Below are positions 24,771 through 32,667 of a stretch of DNA of 40,205 nucleotides, one piece after another. The DNA lies in assembly GCA_022823165.1 (NCBI GenBank), contig JAJDXR010000059.1, positions 1 to 40,205 of the forward strand, written 5' to 3'. A program made the position numbers and the translations under genes. The first letter of the stretch is position 1. Each line of letters starts with the position of its first letter. The stretch comes from Anaerolineae bacterium (GTDB lineage: Bacteria; Chloroflexota; Anaerolineae; Aggregatilineales; Phototrophicaceae). Below the pieces are notes generated by a model. It did not search any database. It worked only from the letters and a program-made list of their open reading frames with translations, and was not told where the DNA came from.

Positions 24771-24920
24771 AGTGTCTATTGTAGTGGATGCGGTTGCTCT
24801 TCGACCCAAAGAAAAAACTCTGTGCCGGCGGGCAGTGTCTACGCGCCCCTCTGCGTCTCATTGGTGAATTAACCTGCGCCAAGCTCGGCATTCAGGAAAT
24901 ATCCACCAAGATAGACGCTC
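24771..24920 (-). repeat. Intergenic repeat, copy 2 (intact), inverted relative to 21364-21692
   Basis: The reverse complement reads through blocks matching 21371-21421 and 21611-21692 with only scattered changes. The join in this copy (TTCACCAATGAGACGCAGAGGGGCG) shows the uninterrupted form of the element. Together the copies bound about 3.1 kb containing ppk2, alkD-like, rpmB and the HEPN-like pair. Confidence 0.85.
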
Positions 24921-24965
24921 ACCTTGTCTTTCCCGCCGCCGCGGAGATTTGCTACCATTAACCCC

Positions 24966-25820
24966 ATGCGCATCCGCACCATTCAAGCCAAATCCATCCT
25001 GACGCCGCAGAAGCGCGGCTTCCTCACCGCCGGCGAACGCCCTTACAGCCACAGCCTCTCCTGGGCGGCTGGCTGCGGCTACGGCAAGCTCTATTGCGGC
25101 GCCTTCTGCTATGCGCGGACGCTGCCGAATTGGTATTTCGCCCGACGCCCGGGCGAGGGCTGGGGCGAGGCGCTCATCGTCAAGGAGAACGCGCCCGAAT
25201 TGCTGGCGGCGCAGCTCGCCCGCGCTCGCAACCGCCGCGGCATGCGCATCTTCATGAGCCCGGTAACCGACCCCTACCAGCCCATCGAGCGAAAGCTGCG
25301 GCTGACGCGGCGCTGCCTGGAGGTCTTCGCGCGCTATGACGATCTCGACTTGCTGCTGATCCAGACGCGCGCGCCGGATGCGCTGGACGACCTCGACCTG
25401 ATGGCGCGGATTCCTTATGTCTGGCTGGGTATGACCATCGAAACCGACCGGGGCGACCTTCCTTATGGACCGAGCCAAGCGCAGGTCGAGCGGCGGCTGA
25501 CGGCAGTCCGGCAAGCCGTGGAGCGCGGCGTCAAGGCGCAGATAGCCGTGTCGCCTTGCCTGCCTTATTCGCCCGACTTTGCCCGGCGGCTGCTCGAGAC
25601 CGGCGCGCAGCGCATCGTCATCGACACCTTCGCCATTGGCGACGGCAGCGGCGGCCGGCGCACAGGCAGCAGCCCCTTCGCGGCGCTGGCCGATTATGAC
25701 TGGCACGACGACAGCATCGCCGAGAGTTTGTATCATCAGTTGAATGCGTATCATGATGGCGTCGCCTGGAGCGGACCCGGTTTCGCCGGCATCCCGGCGC
25801 GCCCGGCGATTGAACCTTAA
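24966..25820 (+). CDS. Radical SAM-like protein with non-canonical cysteine spacing
   Basis: The 284-aa protein resembles SPL-family (spore-photoproduct-lyase-like) radical SAM proteins. Similar features are SWAAGC...FCYAR near the N-terminus, FMSPVTDPYQPIE (the xxTDPYQPxE motif of that family), VWLGMTIETD and AVSPCLP. However, the cysteines are C37-x6-C44-x3-C48 rather than the usual C-x3-C-x2-C. C37, C44 and C48 could still bind a 4Fe-4S cluster, in which case this is a variant subfamily. The ATG at 24966 was chosen because the N-terminal extension from 24924 lies in the spacer. It is likely a small monocistronic unit upstream of the sigma factor gene. Confidence 0.75.
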   Translation: MRIRTIQAKSILTPQKRGFLTAGERPYSHSLSWAAGCGYGKLYCGAFCYARTLPNWYFARRPGEGWGEALIVKENAPELLAAQLARARNRRGMRIFMSPVTDPYQPIERKLRLTRRCLEVFARYDDLDLLLIQTRAPDALDDLDLMARIPYVWLGMTIETDRGDLPYGPSQAQVERRLTAVRQAVERGVKAQIAVSPCLPYSPDFARRLLETGAQRIVIDTFAIGDGSGGRRTGSSPFAALADYDWHDDSIAESLYHQLNAYHDGVAWSGPGFAGIPARPAIEP

Positions 25821-25871
25821 GCGCATATCGCGGCTCTTTGAGTTAGAGACGGCACAGCTCAAGGAGGGAAT

Positions 25872-27536
25872 ATGGAACCATTGGCTCCAATTGTGGTCCG
25901 CGCGCGACAAGGCGAAAACCGCGCTTATGAAGAATTGGTGCGGCGCTTTCAGGACATGGCGGTCGGCTACGCCTACAGCCTGCTAGGCGACTGGCATGAA
26001 GCCGAGGACGCCGCGCAAGACGCCTTTGTCAACGCCTACTGCAGCATCCTCCAATTGCGTGACGCGGCGGCTTTCCCGGGCTGGTTTCGGCGCATCGTCT
26101 ACACGCAGGCGCAGCGCCGCGCCCGCGTCAAAGCGCCGGTATGGGTTTCGCTGGAGCAGGCGGGCGAGATCGCGGCAGCCGCGCCGGCGTCGCCGATTGA
26201 CGCGGGCGCTGATTCCGAGTTGTGGGCGCTGGTCGACAGCTTGCCGGAAGCCCAGCGCAGTGTCCTGCTGCTCTATTACATGAAGGACTTTTCACAGAAG
26301 GAGATCGCCGCTTTTTTGGAAATTCCCCTGGGGACAGTCAAAACGCGGCTGCATCACGCTCGCAAGCGTATAAAGAAAGGGATGAACCCATTGAACGGCA
26401 TATCGGCGCAGCGCCCCTCGCGGGACAGCCAATTCACGGAGAAAATCATGCGGCTGTTTGAGGCCGCCAAAACCGGCGACATCGATCTCGTCCGCGAGCT
26501 GTTGACGCAAGACGGGCGCCTGGCCAATGCCAGCGCTTACGTTCGTACTTCGCTCTGGGGCTCGGATGCCCTGGCGCTGCACGTCGCGGTGATGCACGGG
26601 CGCAAGGACATCGTCGATCTCTTGCTGGCGCACGGCGCCGACATCAACGCCCGCGATGAGAAGTACCGTTTTAATGCCTTGATCCACGCCACCGACCTGG
26701 CCGACTTCATGCCCGAATACGCCGCGCTGGGTATGGTCGATTTTCTGCTGGAGCGCGGCGCGACGAAAGACGTCTGGGCTTGCGCCTGGCTGGGTGATGG
26801 CGCCGGCGTCGACGCCTGGCTGCGGCAGAAGCCGGCGCTGGTCAACGAAGTCGGACCGGGTCCCAGCACCTTGCTGTCCTTCTGCCGCGATGTGAAGGCG
26901 ATTCAGTATTATCTCGATCGCGGCGCGGACCCGCTAGTCCCATACGAGCGCAGCGGCAAATACGGCCGCAGTACGCCGCTGCGCGATATCGCCTACCGCC
27001 GCAATTATGACTGCGTCCGGCATTTGCTGGCGCATCTGGGCTGGGAGGTCGATATCTTCTGGGCCGCCATCATGGGCGATCTGGCTCTCGCGCAGGAGCT
27101 GCTGGCGCAGGATCAAGCCAGCGCCAACGCGAGCACACCTGCGGACCACGTCCTGGGTGGCGGCCTGAGCCCGTTGCACCTGGCGGCGCAGGGCGGGCAT
27201 ATCGAGCTGATGGAGGCGCTGCTGGCTGCCGGCGCCGATGTGAACGCGCGCGACGCTCGCGGTAATACGCCGCTGCACTTCGTCATCAGTTTTGGCCCCA
27301 GGGAGTTCCTCGATCCACTGCCGGACTTGAGCGCGGCGGCTCAAGATGTGGGTGTGTATCGCCTGCTGACTGATGTGCCGCGTTACTTGCTTGAGCAGGG
27401 CGTGGATTTGAATGCGCGCGAAGCTGATCAGGGCCGCAGCCCGCTGGAATTGGCTCGCTCCGCATACGAGGACGAGACGGATCGCGGCGATGTGATCGCG
27501 CTGCTGGAAGCGGCTGGCAAATCAGTTGCCGGCTAA
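25872..27536 (+). CDS. ECF sigma factor fused to a C-terminal ankyrin-repeat domain
   Basis: The 554-aa protein joins two modules. Residues about 1-172 are an ECF sigma factor: region 2 with YEELVRRFQDMAVGYAY and DAAQDAFVNAY, then region 4 with SLPEAQRSVLLLYYM, FSQKEIAAFLEIPLGTVKTRLHHARKR. Residues about 190-545 hold several ankyrin repeats, the clearest being ALHVAVMHGRKDIVDLLLAHGADIN and SPLHLAAQGGHIELMEALLAAGADVN. ECF sigma factors redirect RNA polymerase to stress or signal promoters, and ankyrin repeats bind proteins. The repeat domain may replace an anti-sigma factor as a sensor. GGAGGG lies 6-8 nt before the ATG at 25872. No anti-sigma gene is adjacent. Confidence 0.88.
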   Translation: MEPLAPIVVRARQGENRAYEELVRRFQDMAVGYAYSLLGDWHEAEDAAQDAFVNAYCSILQLRDAAAFPGWFRRIVYTQAQRRARVKAPVWVSLEQAGEIAAAAPASPIDAGADSELWALVDSLPEAQRSVLLLYYMKDFSQKEIAAFLEIPLGTVKTRLHHARKRIKKGMNPLNGISAQRPSRDSQFTEKIMRLFEAAKTGDIDLVRELLTQDGRLANASAYVRTSLWGSDALALHVAVMHGRKDIVDLLLAHGADINARDEKYRFNALIHATDLADFMPEYAALGMVDFLLERGATKDVWACAWLGDGAGVDAWLRQKPALVNEVGPGPSTLLSFCRDVKAIQYYLDRGADPLVPYERSGKYGRSTPLRDIAYRRNYDCVRHLLAHLGWEVDIFWAAIMGDLALAQELLAQDQASANASTPADHVLGGGLSPLHLAAQGGHIELMEALLAAGADVNARDARGNTPLHFVISFGPREFLDPLPDLSAAAQDVGVYRLLTDVPRYLLEQGVDLNAREADQGRSPLELARSAYEDETDRGDVIALLEAAGKSVAG

Positions 27537-27546
27537 GAACCGTGAC

Positions 27547-27584
27547 AAAAAAGCGCTGACGACCCCGGACCGCGGGAGCGTCAG
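27547..27584 (-). terminator. Rho-independent terminator of the MFS/RidA operon
   Basis: On the minus strand CTGACG pairs with CGTCAG (27584-27579 and 27561-27556) with an inner CCC/GGG pairing, followed by GCGC and TTTTTT (27552-27547). It lies just beyond the MFS stop and before the convergent sigma-ankyrin gene. Confidence 0.8.
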
Positions 27585-27645
27585 GAAGCGCGACTATAGT
27601 GAACGCTGGTCTCTGCGAGAAAGCGTATATCTGTTCACGCTGGCG

Positions 27646-28929
27646 CTAGAGCGCTGGCTTGAGCTTGCGCTTTCTTTTGCTTGCGAGCAGGTAGAGCGCG
27701 AATGTGAGTGTGCCGACCAAGGAGAATAGCGTACCCAGCAGAAAGAGATCGCGGAAAGCGAACAGAGACAGGAGCAAGCCGCCTCCCAGCGCCATGATGG
27801 CGAAGCTGAGGCCGGCCGCCATTTCGCCGCTGCCGGCCATTATCGACTGCTGCGCTCTTGGCGCCAGGTCGAGGATGTATACCACGAAGGAGGCGTAACG
27901 AACCGAGGTCAGCGCCAGCGTACCGATGAATCCGATTGCCGCCGCCAGCCAATGTTCGACGAGAGCAATCGGCAACAGGCACAAACCGGTCAGCAGCGAG
28001 CTCCAGAGGATGACCTTCACGATGCCCCAGCGGTCGATTAGCGCCGGCGTGAGCAGCGCGGTTGGCACGCCGGTCAAGCGGCCGACGGCGGCAATAGCGC
28101 CGATCATCGCGGTTGAAACCGCCAAATGCTGGTCCATGTAAACGTTGAAATAAACCATGACGGTGGCGGTGCCGGCGACCTGAAACAGCCGGATGAAGGT
28201 CATAATCCCAATCACTAGCATGATCGAGCTGGTCAGCTCGAGGCGCTTGCGAGGCGCAGCGGCCGAGAGTTCCGCGGCGGCGGGTTCGGCCGCGCGCGGC
28301 AGCGGGCGTACGCGCAACAGGCACAAAGCCGACAGCGCCATCACGCCGCTGGCCAGGCTCAGCGTCAGGCGATAGGGCGCGGGGTCGGCCAGGGTCGTGG
28401 CCAGTAGCGCCGCGATGCCGCCGGGCAGTATGCCGCCCAGCAAACTGCCGGCGAAACCCGCCAGCGACCAGCCGGCAGTCTTAAGCGCAAAGGCGCGATG
28501 CTTGTAGGCGGTATCGACTACGTTTAGCAGGTAGGGCGCTCCATTCACAAAAAACAGCGAAAAGCCCGCCAGCATCAGGGCGTACAGGATGACAAGCCAG
28601 CCCTCGCGCAAACCGGGCGGCAGCAGCTCGGCTTGCGGCAGCAGCAGCGCGCCAAAGACGCTGATGGCGGCGCCGGCTTTCATAAGCAGCGTCGTCGACA
28701 GGCGCGAGCCCAGGATGCCCGCCGGCAGGCTGACGCAGGCGAAGGTCAGCAAACCGACCGCGTTGACCAGGCCGATGAACTCAGTCCCGTAGCCCAGGCG
28801 CAGCATGTACAGGTTGAGCAGCACGGTATAGACGCCGTCAACGACGAAGCACATGCCCACAAGCACGATGAAAAACAAACGCGCTTGCGGGTTGAAGCCG
28901 CGGATTGGGTTCAGGATTCGCGCGAGCAT
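27646..28929 (-). CDS. MFS transporter
   Basis: This 427-aa membrane protein has twelve predicted hydrophobic segments arranged in two six-helix bundles, with a short loop GSRLSTTLLMK after helix 3 and a basic cytoplasmic loop near residues 200-225. It belongs to the major facilitator superfamily, but no substrate signature is readable. The ATG at 28929 lies 21 nt after the RidA-like gene, in the same direction, so the two probably share a promoter. Export or import of a small organic molecule is likely. Confidence 0.87.
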   Translation of the reverse strand: MLARILNPIRGFNPQARLFFIVLVGMCFVVDGVYTVLLNLYMLRLGYGTEFIGLVNAVGLLTFACVSLPAGILGSRLSTTLLMKAGAAISVFGALLLPQAELLPPGLREGWLVILYALMLAGFSLFFVNGAPYLLNVVDTAYKHRAFALKTAGWSLAGFAGSLLGGILPGGIAALLATTLADPAPYRLTLSLASGVMALSALCLLRVRPLPRAAEPAAAELSAAAPRKRLELTSSIMLVIGIMTFIRLFQVAGTATVMVYFNVYMDQHLAVSTAMIGAIAAVGRLTGVPTALLTPALIDRWGIVKVILWSSLLTGLCLLPIALVEHWLAAAIGFIGTLALTSVRYASFVVYILDLAPRAQQSIMAGSGEMAAGLSFAIMALGGGLLLSLFAFRDLFLLGTLFSLVGTLTFALYLLASKRKRKLKPAL

Positions 28930-28950
28930 GGGCTGCTTTCTGATCGCGGT

Positions 28951-29388
28951 TTAGTCGACGATTTCGAAGATGGCTTCGATTTCGACGGCGAATCCGTTGG
29001 GCAGCGAAGCGAAACCCAGCGCGCTGCGGGCGTGCAGCTCGCCATCGTAGAGCTCCCAGAACAATTCCGAAGCGCCGTTGATGACCAGGTGCTGGTCGGT
29101 GAATTCGGGCATGGAATTGACGCAGCCAAGCAGCCGGCGCAGGCGCAGCTTGTCCACCGAGCCGGTGATGGTATAGGCCGCTTTGAGCAGGTCTTCGGCG
29201 CAGACGCGGGCGGCTTTCTTGCCGGTTTCCACATCCAGGTCGCGCCCGAGCTTGCCTTGGTAGCCGGTTGAGACATGGCCGGAAACCAGTATCGTATTGC
29301 CGATGCGCGTGGCTGGCGCCAGCGTGGCTGACGGGCTGAAGTCTTCGATATCGATGTCCATCGCTTTGACTTTGTCGTCGAGTGACAT
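28951..29388 (-). CDS. RidA/YjgF-family protein
   Basis: This 145-aa protein has the RidA fold pattern. The N-terminal ATRIGNTILVSGHV and C-terminal ARSALGFASLPNGFAVEIEAIFEI match YjgF/YER057c proteins, and the Arg in ARSALG corresponds to the carboxylate-binding arginine of the enamine/imine deaminase type. It would remove reactive enamines or act in a related catabolic step. The ATG at 29388 has GGAGGA 6-7 nt upstream. A longer reading frame (from 29553) crosses the promoter and is rejected. It leads the MFS operon. Confidence 0.85.
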   Translation of the reverse strand: MSLDDKVKAMDIDIEDFSPSATLAPATRIGNTILVSGHVSTGYQGKLGRDLDVETGKKAARVCAEDLLKAAYTITGSVDKLRLRRLLGCVNSMPEFTDQHLVINGASELFWELYDGELHARSALGFASLPNGFAVEIEAIFEIVD

Positions 29389-29433
29389 GGCGGGTCCTCC
29401 GTGTGGATTACTAGGATACGTTGCAATCTGTGG

Positions 29434-29439
29434 ATTATA
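29434..29439 (-). promoter_or_regulatory. TATAAT -10 box of the RidA/MFS operon
   Basis: A perfect TATAAT on the minus strand lies about 46 nt upstream of the RidA ATG. The -35 region is not well conserved. The same divergent spacer holds a TTGCTG-19-TATTCT candidate for the plus-strand dehydrogenase gene. Confidence 0.55.
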
Positions 29440-29604
29440 GGCGGCTTGCGGGTCTAAGCCATACCCAATGTAGCCGCTGCGCCCGGCAGGTCGGCGCGGA
29501 TCACTTGCTGCGCATGCTGGCTGATGTGGTATTCTCGACTTTAGACGCAGCAAGTGGGCCGCGACAAGACATAACGCTCGCTAGCCAATGGACAGGAAAA
29601 AATC

Positions 29605-30627
29605 ATGAAGAATACCCGCGTCATATTCTCGGCGCCCAATCGCATTGAAGTGCAATCAGCCATGGAAGCGCTGGCGCCCCTGGGCGCGCATGACCTGCTG
29701 ATTCAAACGCATTATTCGCTCATCAGCGCCGGCACCGAGCTCGCCTGCTTGTCTGGCGTCGAAGCCTGGTTCAGCTTCCCCAACGCGCCCGGCTACGCGT
29801 CCGTGGGCGAAGTGGTGGAGCTAGGCGGCCAGGTCACGGACTTTGCTCTGGGCGACATCGTCTACAGCATGGGCAATCACGCTCAGTATCAGCGCGTCAA
29901 CACAGCCGACCCGCGCGGGCTCTGCGTCAAAGTTCCGGCCAGCATGGACCTGGCGCAAGCGGTCTTCACGCGTATGGTCTGCGTGGCCTTCACGGCGCTG
30001 CGTGTATCGACCATCGAGCTGGGCGATTATGTCGCGGTGACCGGGCTGGGCCTGGTGGGCAACTTCGCCGCGCAATTGGCGGGCTTGCAGGGCGGGCGCG
30101 TCATCGGGCTGGACCTAAGCCAACGGCGCGTCGAGCTGGCGCGGGCTTGCGGCGTCGCTCATGCGCTGGTGTTAAATCCGGCGACGCTGCAAGAGGACGC
30201 AGCCGCGATTACCGGCGGCGCTGGCGTGACGACCTTGATCGAAGCCACCGGCAATCCGCGCGCGCTGCCGCTGGCGCTGCCGTTGGTCGGGCGTTATGGC
30301 GAAGTCATCCTGCTGGGTACGCCGCGCGGCGCTTACGAAAGCGACTTAACCGAGGTGCTGCGCCATGTCCATTTGGACGGGCTGGGCAATGTGACCTTCA
30401 AGGGCGCGCATGAATGGCGCTATCCAGTGCCCCGCGATGCCTTCGTCAAGCATTCGATTCGACGCAACGCCGAGCTGACGCTGGAGCTGATGTGCGCCGG
30501 CGAGCTGCAAGTGGCGCCGCTGCATAGTCATACGCTGAAGCCCGAGCAAGCCGAGCAAGCGTACAATGGGCTGAAGCATCAGAAGGACGAATACATCGGC
30601 GTCGTCTTCGATTGGACTGATATCTAG
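29605..30627 (+). CDS. Zinc-less MDR-family dehydrogenase
   Basis: The 340-aa protein is a medium-chain dehydrogenase/reductase with a Rossmann domain (VTGLGLVGNFAAQLAG near 148-163) and the N-terminal SLISAGTELACLSG. The catalytic-zinc Cys-Gly-Ser-Asp motif and the four structural Cys are absent. This places it with the zinc-independent sugar- or inositol-type branch (for example BchC-like or threonine/sugar dehydrogenase-like). AGTE (residues 42-45) is a hallmark of that subgroup. AGGAAAAA serves as the ribosome site for the ATG at 29605. It is convergent with the ABC transporter operon, leaving a 23-bp gap. Confidence 0.85.
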   Translation: MKNTRVIFSAPNRIEVQSAMEALAPLGAHDLLIQTHYSLISAGTELACLSGVEAWFSFPNAPGYASVGEVVELGGQVTDFALGDIVYSMGNHAQYQRVNTADPRGLCVKVPASMDLAQAVFTRMVCVAFTALRVSTIELGDYVAVTGLGLVGNFAAQLAGLQGGRVIGLDLSQRRVELARACGVAHALVLNPATLQEDAAAITGGAGVTTLIEATGNPRALPLALPLVGRYGEVILLGTPRGAYESDLTEVLRHVHLDGLGNVTFKGAHEWRYPVPRDAFVKHSIRRNAELTLELMCAGELQVAPLHSHTLKPEQAEQAYNGLKHQKDEYIGVVFDWTDI

Positions 30628-30650
30628 CTGCTCAGGCGAGCCGAGCGCAA

Positions 30651-31538
30651 CTATTCCCCCCGCAGGCGCGGGTCGAGGATATCGCGCAGGCCGTCGCCGA
30701 TGAAGTTGAAAGCCATCACCAGGCTGGCGATCGCAAAGCCCGGGAAGAGCCACATCCACCATTGGTCGAAGAAGTCGATGCCGATGCTGACCATGCGCCC
30801 CCATTCCGGCGAAGACGGCTCCGGCCCCAAGCCAATGAAGCTCAGCGCGGCGAAGCTGATGATGGCGGTGCCGATATCCAGTGTGGCCAGGATAAGGGCG
30901 GGCGCGATGCAATTGGGCAAGATGGTGCGGAAGAGGACGTAGAAGCCGCTGGCGCCAGCGCTATGCGCCGCCTCGACAAATTCCTGCGATTTGACCTCCA
31001 GCACCAAGCCTCGCAGCACACGGGCATAGCGCGGCCACCAGACGACGCTCAAGGCGATCACGGCGTTCTGAATATCCGGCCCCAGCGCCGCCGTCACCGC
31101 CATCGCCAGGATGATGAAGGGGAAAGCCATGAAGAGTTCGGTCAGGCGCATCAGCAATTCGTCGACGATCCCGCCGGCATAACCGGCAATCGCGCCGATG
31201 ATGACGCCGAGTGTGCTGCCGATGATGATAACCGCCAAACCGGCTGGTATCGTAATCCGCGATCCCCAGAGCACACGGCTGAATATATCCCGCCCAAGCT
31301 CGTCCGAGCCCATGAAGAATTGCGCGTTGGGCGCTTGCAGCCGGTTCACGAGATCTTGCTTTAGCGGCTCGACTGGCGCGATATCGGGCGCGATGAAGGA
31401 AATGATCGTCCAGAGGATGACCGAGATCAGCCCGAGCAGGACCAGCGGATTGCGGCGCAGATGATAGACCGCCTGCTTCGCTCGGCTAGGCGACTCGAAT
31501 TCGCGGGTCGAGGAAGAAATAGATGATATCGACGACAA
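30651..31538 (-). CDS. Peptide/nickel-type ABC transporter permease (DppC-like)
   Basis: This 295-aa permease has six transmembrane helices and the DppC/OppC hallmarks: QFFMGSDELGRDIFSRVLWGSR near residues 72-94, and the EAA-type loop EAAHSAGASGFYVLFRTILPN with FAALSFIGLGPEPSSPEWG near the end. It would pair with the upstream DppB-like gene. The start codon at 31538 is a TTG, giving a 53-nt overlap with the DppB gene. No better start was found, so the exact start is uncertain. It is the last gene of the operon. No DppD/DppF ATPase gene follows in this window. Confidence 0.85.
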   Translation of the reverse strand: MSSISSISSSTREFESPSRAKQAVYHLRRNPLVLLGLISVILWTIISFIAPDIAPVEPLKQDLVNRLQAPNAQFFMGSDELGRDIFSRVLWGSRITIPAGLAVIIIGSTLGVIIGAIAGYAGGIVDELLMRLTELFMAFPFIILAMAVTAALGPDIQNAVIALSVVWWPRYARVLRGLVLEVKSQEFVEAAHSAGASGFYVLFRTILPNCIAPALILATLDIGTAIISFAALSFIGLGPEPSSPEWGRMVSIGIDFFDQWWMWLFPGFAIASLVMAFNFIGDGLRDILDPRLRGE

Positions 31539-32505
31539 AATTTACTCCGACATAAATGAAGGCGAATAGCAGGCTGACGCCCATAATCGCCGGGAAGTCT
31601 TGCGAGGTGCTGGCGCGGAACATATAAAAGCCGATGCCCGGATAGGCGAAGATGGACTCGATCAGAATTGACCCCACCAGCAGATTGCCATAAGACAAGC
31701 CGATGACCGTCACCACCGGAATCAGCGAGTTGCGCAGGCCGTGAAAGCCGATAACGTAACGCTCGCGCAGGCCTTTGGCGCGGGCAGTGCGCATATAATC
31801 CTGGTTCAGCACCTCGAGCAGGGAGGAGCGGGTGATGCGCGAGATGATGGCGCTGATATAAAGGGCGAGCGTGGACGCGGGCAGAACCAGATGATCGAAG
31901 GCGTTTTTGAAAGTTTTGAGATCGCCGGCGAGCAGGGCGTCGATGGTGAACATGCCAGTGACGGTCGGTGGCGGGCGCATGATGATATCCAGCCGTCCCG
32001 GTCCAGCGGCGATGCGCATTTGAGCGTAGAACACGGTCAAGAATATCAGGGCGAGCAAGAACACGGGGAAGCTGATTCCTATGAAGGCGATTATCCGCGC
32101 GGCGTAATCCGCCAGACTGTCCTTCCATATCGCGGAGACCAGGCCCAGCCCGACGCCCAGCGCAATGCCAAAGATGATGCCCAGCGTCGCCAGCTCGATG
32201 GTGGCGGGCAGGCGCCGGCTGATATCTTCGCCGACCGGCTTGCGGGTTTTGATGGAAGTACCCAGGTCGCCCTGCAGCAGGTTGCCGAGGTAGGTCAGGT
32301 ATTGTTCGTGCAGCGGTTTGTCCAAGCCCCATTTTTTGCGAAAGGCGGCGATGGTGTCTTCATCGTTGAGCGCGTTTGGCGGCAGGTTGGCGATGGTGGG
32401 GTCGGCCGGGATGAGGTTGGCGATGAGGAAAGCCATCACGGTGATGCCCAGCAGAAGCGGAGTCACCAAGAGGGCGCGGCGTATGAAGTATTGGAAGAAG
32501 TTCAT
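31486..32505 (-). CDS. Peptide/nickel-type ABC transporter permease (DppB-like)
   Basis: This 339-aa membrane protein has the DppB start MNFFQYFIRRALLVTPLLLGIT and the loop KKWGLDKPLHEQYLTYLGNLLQGDLGTSI. The ARAKGLRERYVIGFHGLRNSLIP segment is the EAA loop contacting the ATPase. It forms the inner-membrane channel of an ABC importer for peptides, opines or similar compounds. It lies downstream of the substrate-binding protein, separated by 162 bp containing a strong hairpin, and overlaps the DppC-like gene. Confidence 0.9.
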   Translation of the reverse strand: MNFFQYFIRRALLVTPLLLGITVMAFLIANLIPADPTIANLPPNALNDEDTIAAFRKKWGLDKPLHEQYLTYLGNLLQGDLGTSIKTRKPVGEDISRRLPATIELATLGIIFGIALGVGLGLVSAIWKDSLADYAARIIAFIGISFPVFLLALIFLTVFYAQMRIAAGPGRLDIIMRPPPTVTGMFTIDALLAGDLKTFKNAFDHLVLPASTLALYISAIISRITRSSLLEVLNQDYMRTARAKGLRERYVIGFHGLRNSLIPVVTVIGLSYGNLLVGSILIESIFAYPGIGFYMFRASTSQDFPAIMGVSLLFAFIYVGVNFVVDIIYFFLDPRIRVA

Positions 32506-32609
32506 CGGCTTGGATTGCCAGCTCGCTTGTGGACAAGCCCAAGTTTACCACAGCCGACGCGGTCTCAAAACAATCGCGCTGATCGAGTTGTTTTTCAGGC
32601 TAGACACGC

Positions 32610-32638
32610 AAAAGGGCGAGCGCAATGCCCGCCCTTTT
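32610..32638 (-). terminator. Intercistronic hairpin/terminator between SBP and permease genes
   Basis: AAAAGGGCG (32610-32618) pairs with CGCCCTTTT (32630-32638), a perfect 9-bp stem with A- and T-tracts on both sides. On the minus strand it follows the SBP stop, so it probably lowers transcription of the permeases relative to the abundant binding protein, or stabilises the upstream mRNA. Confidence 0.75.
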
Positions 32639-32667
32639 CATTACTGATGAATGCTGCTTTGGCACGA

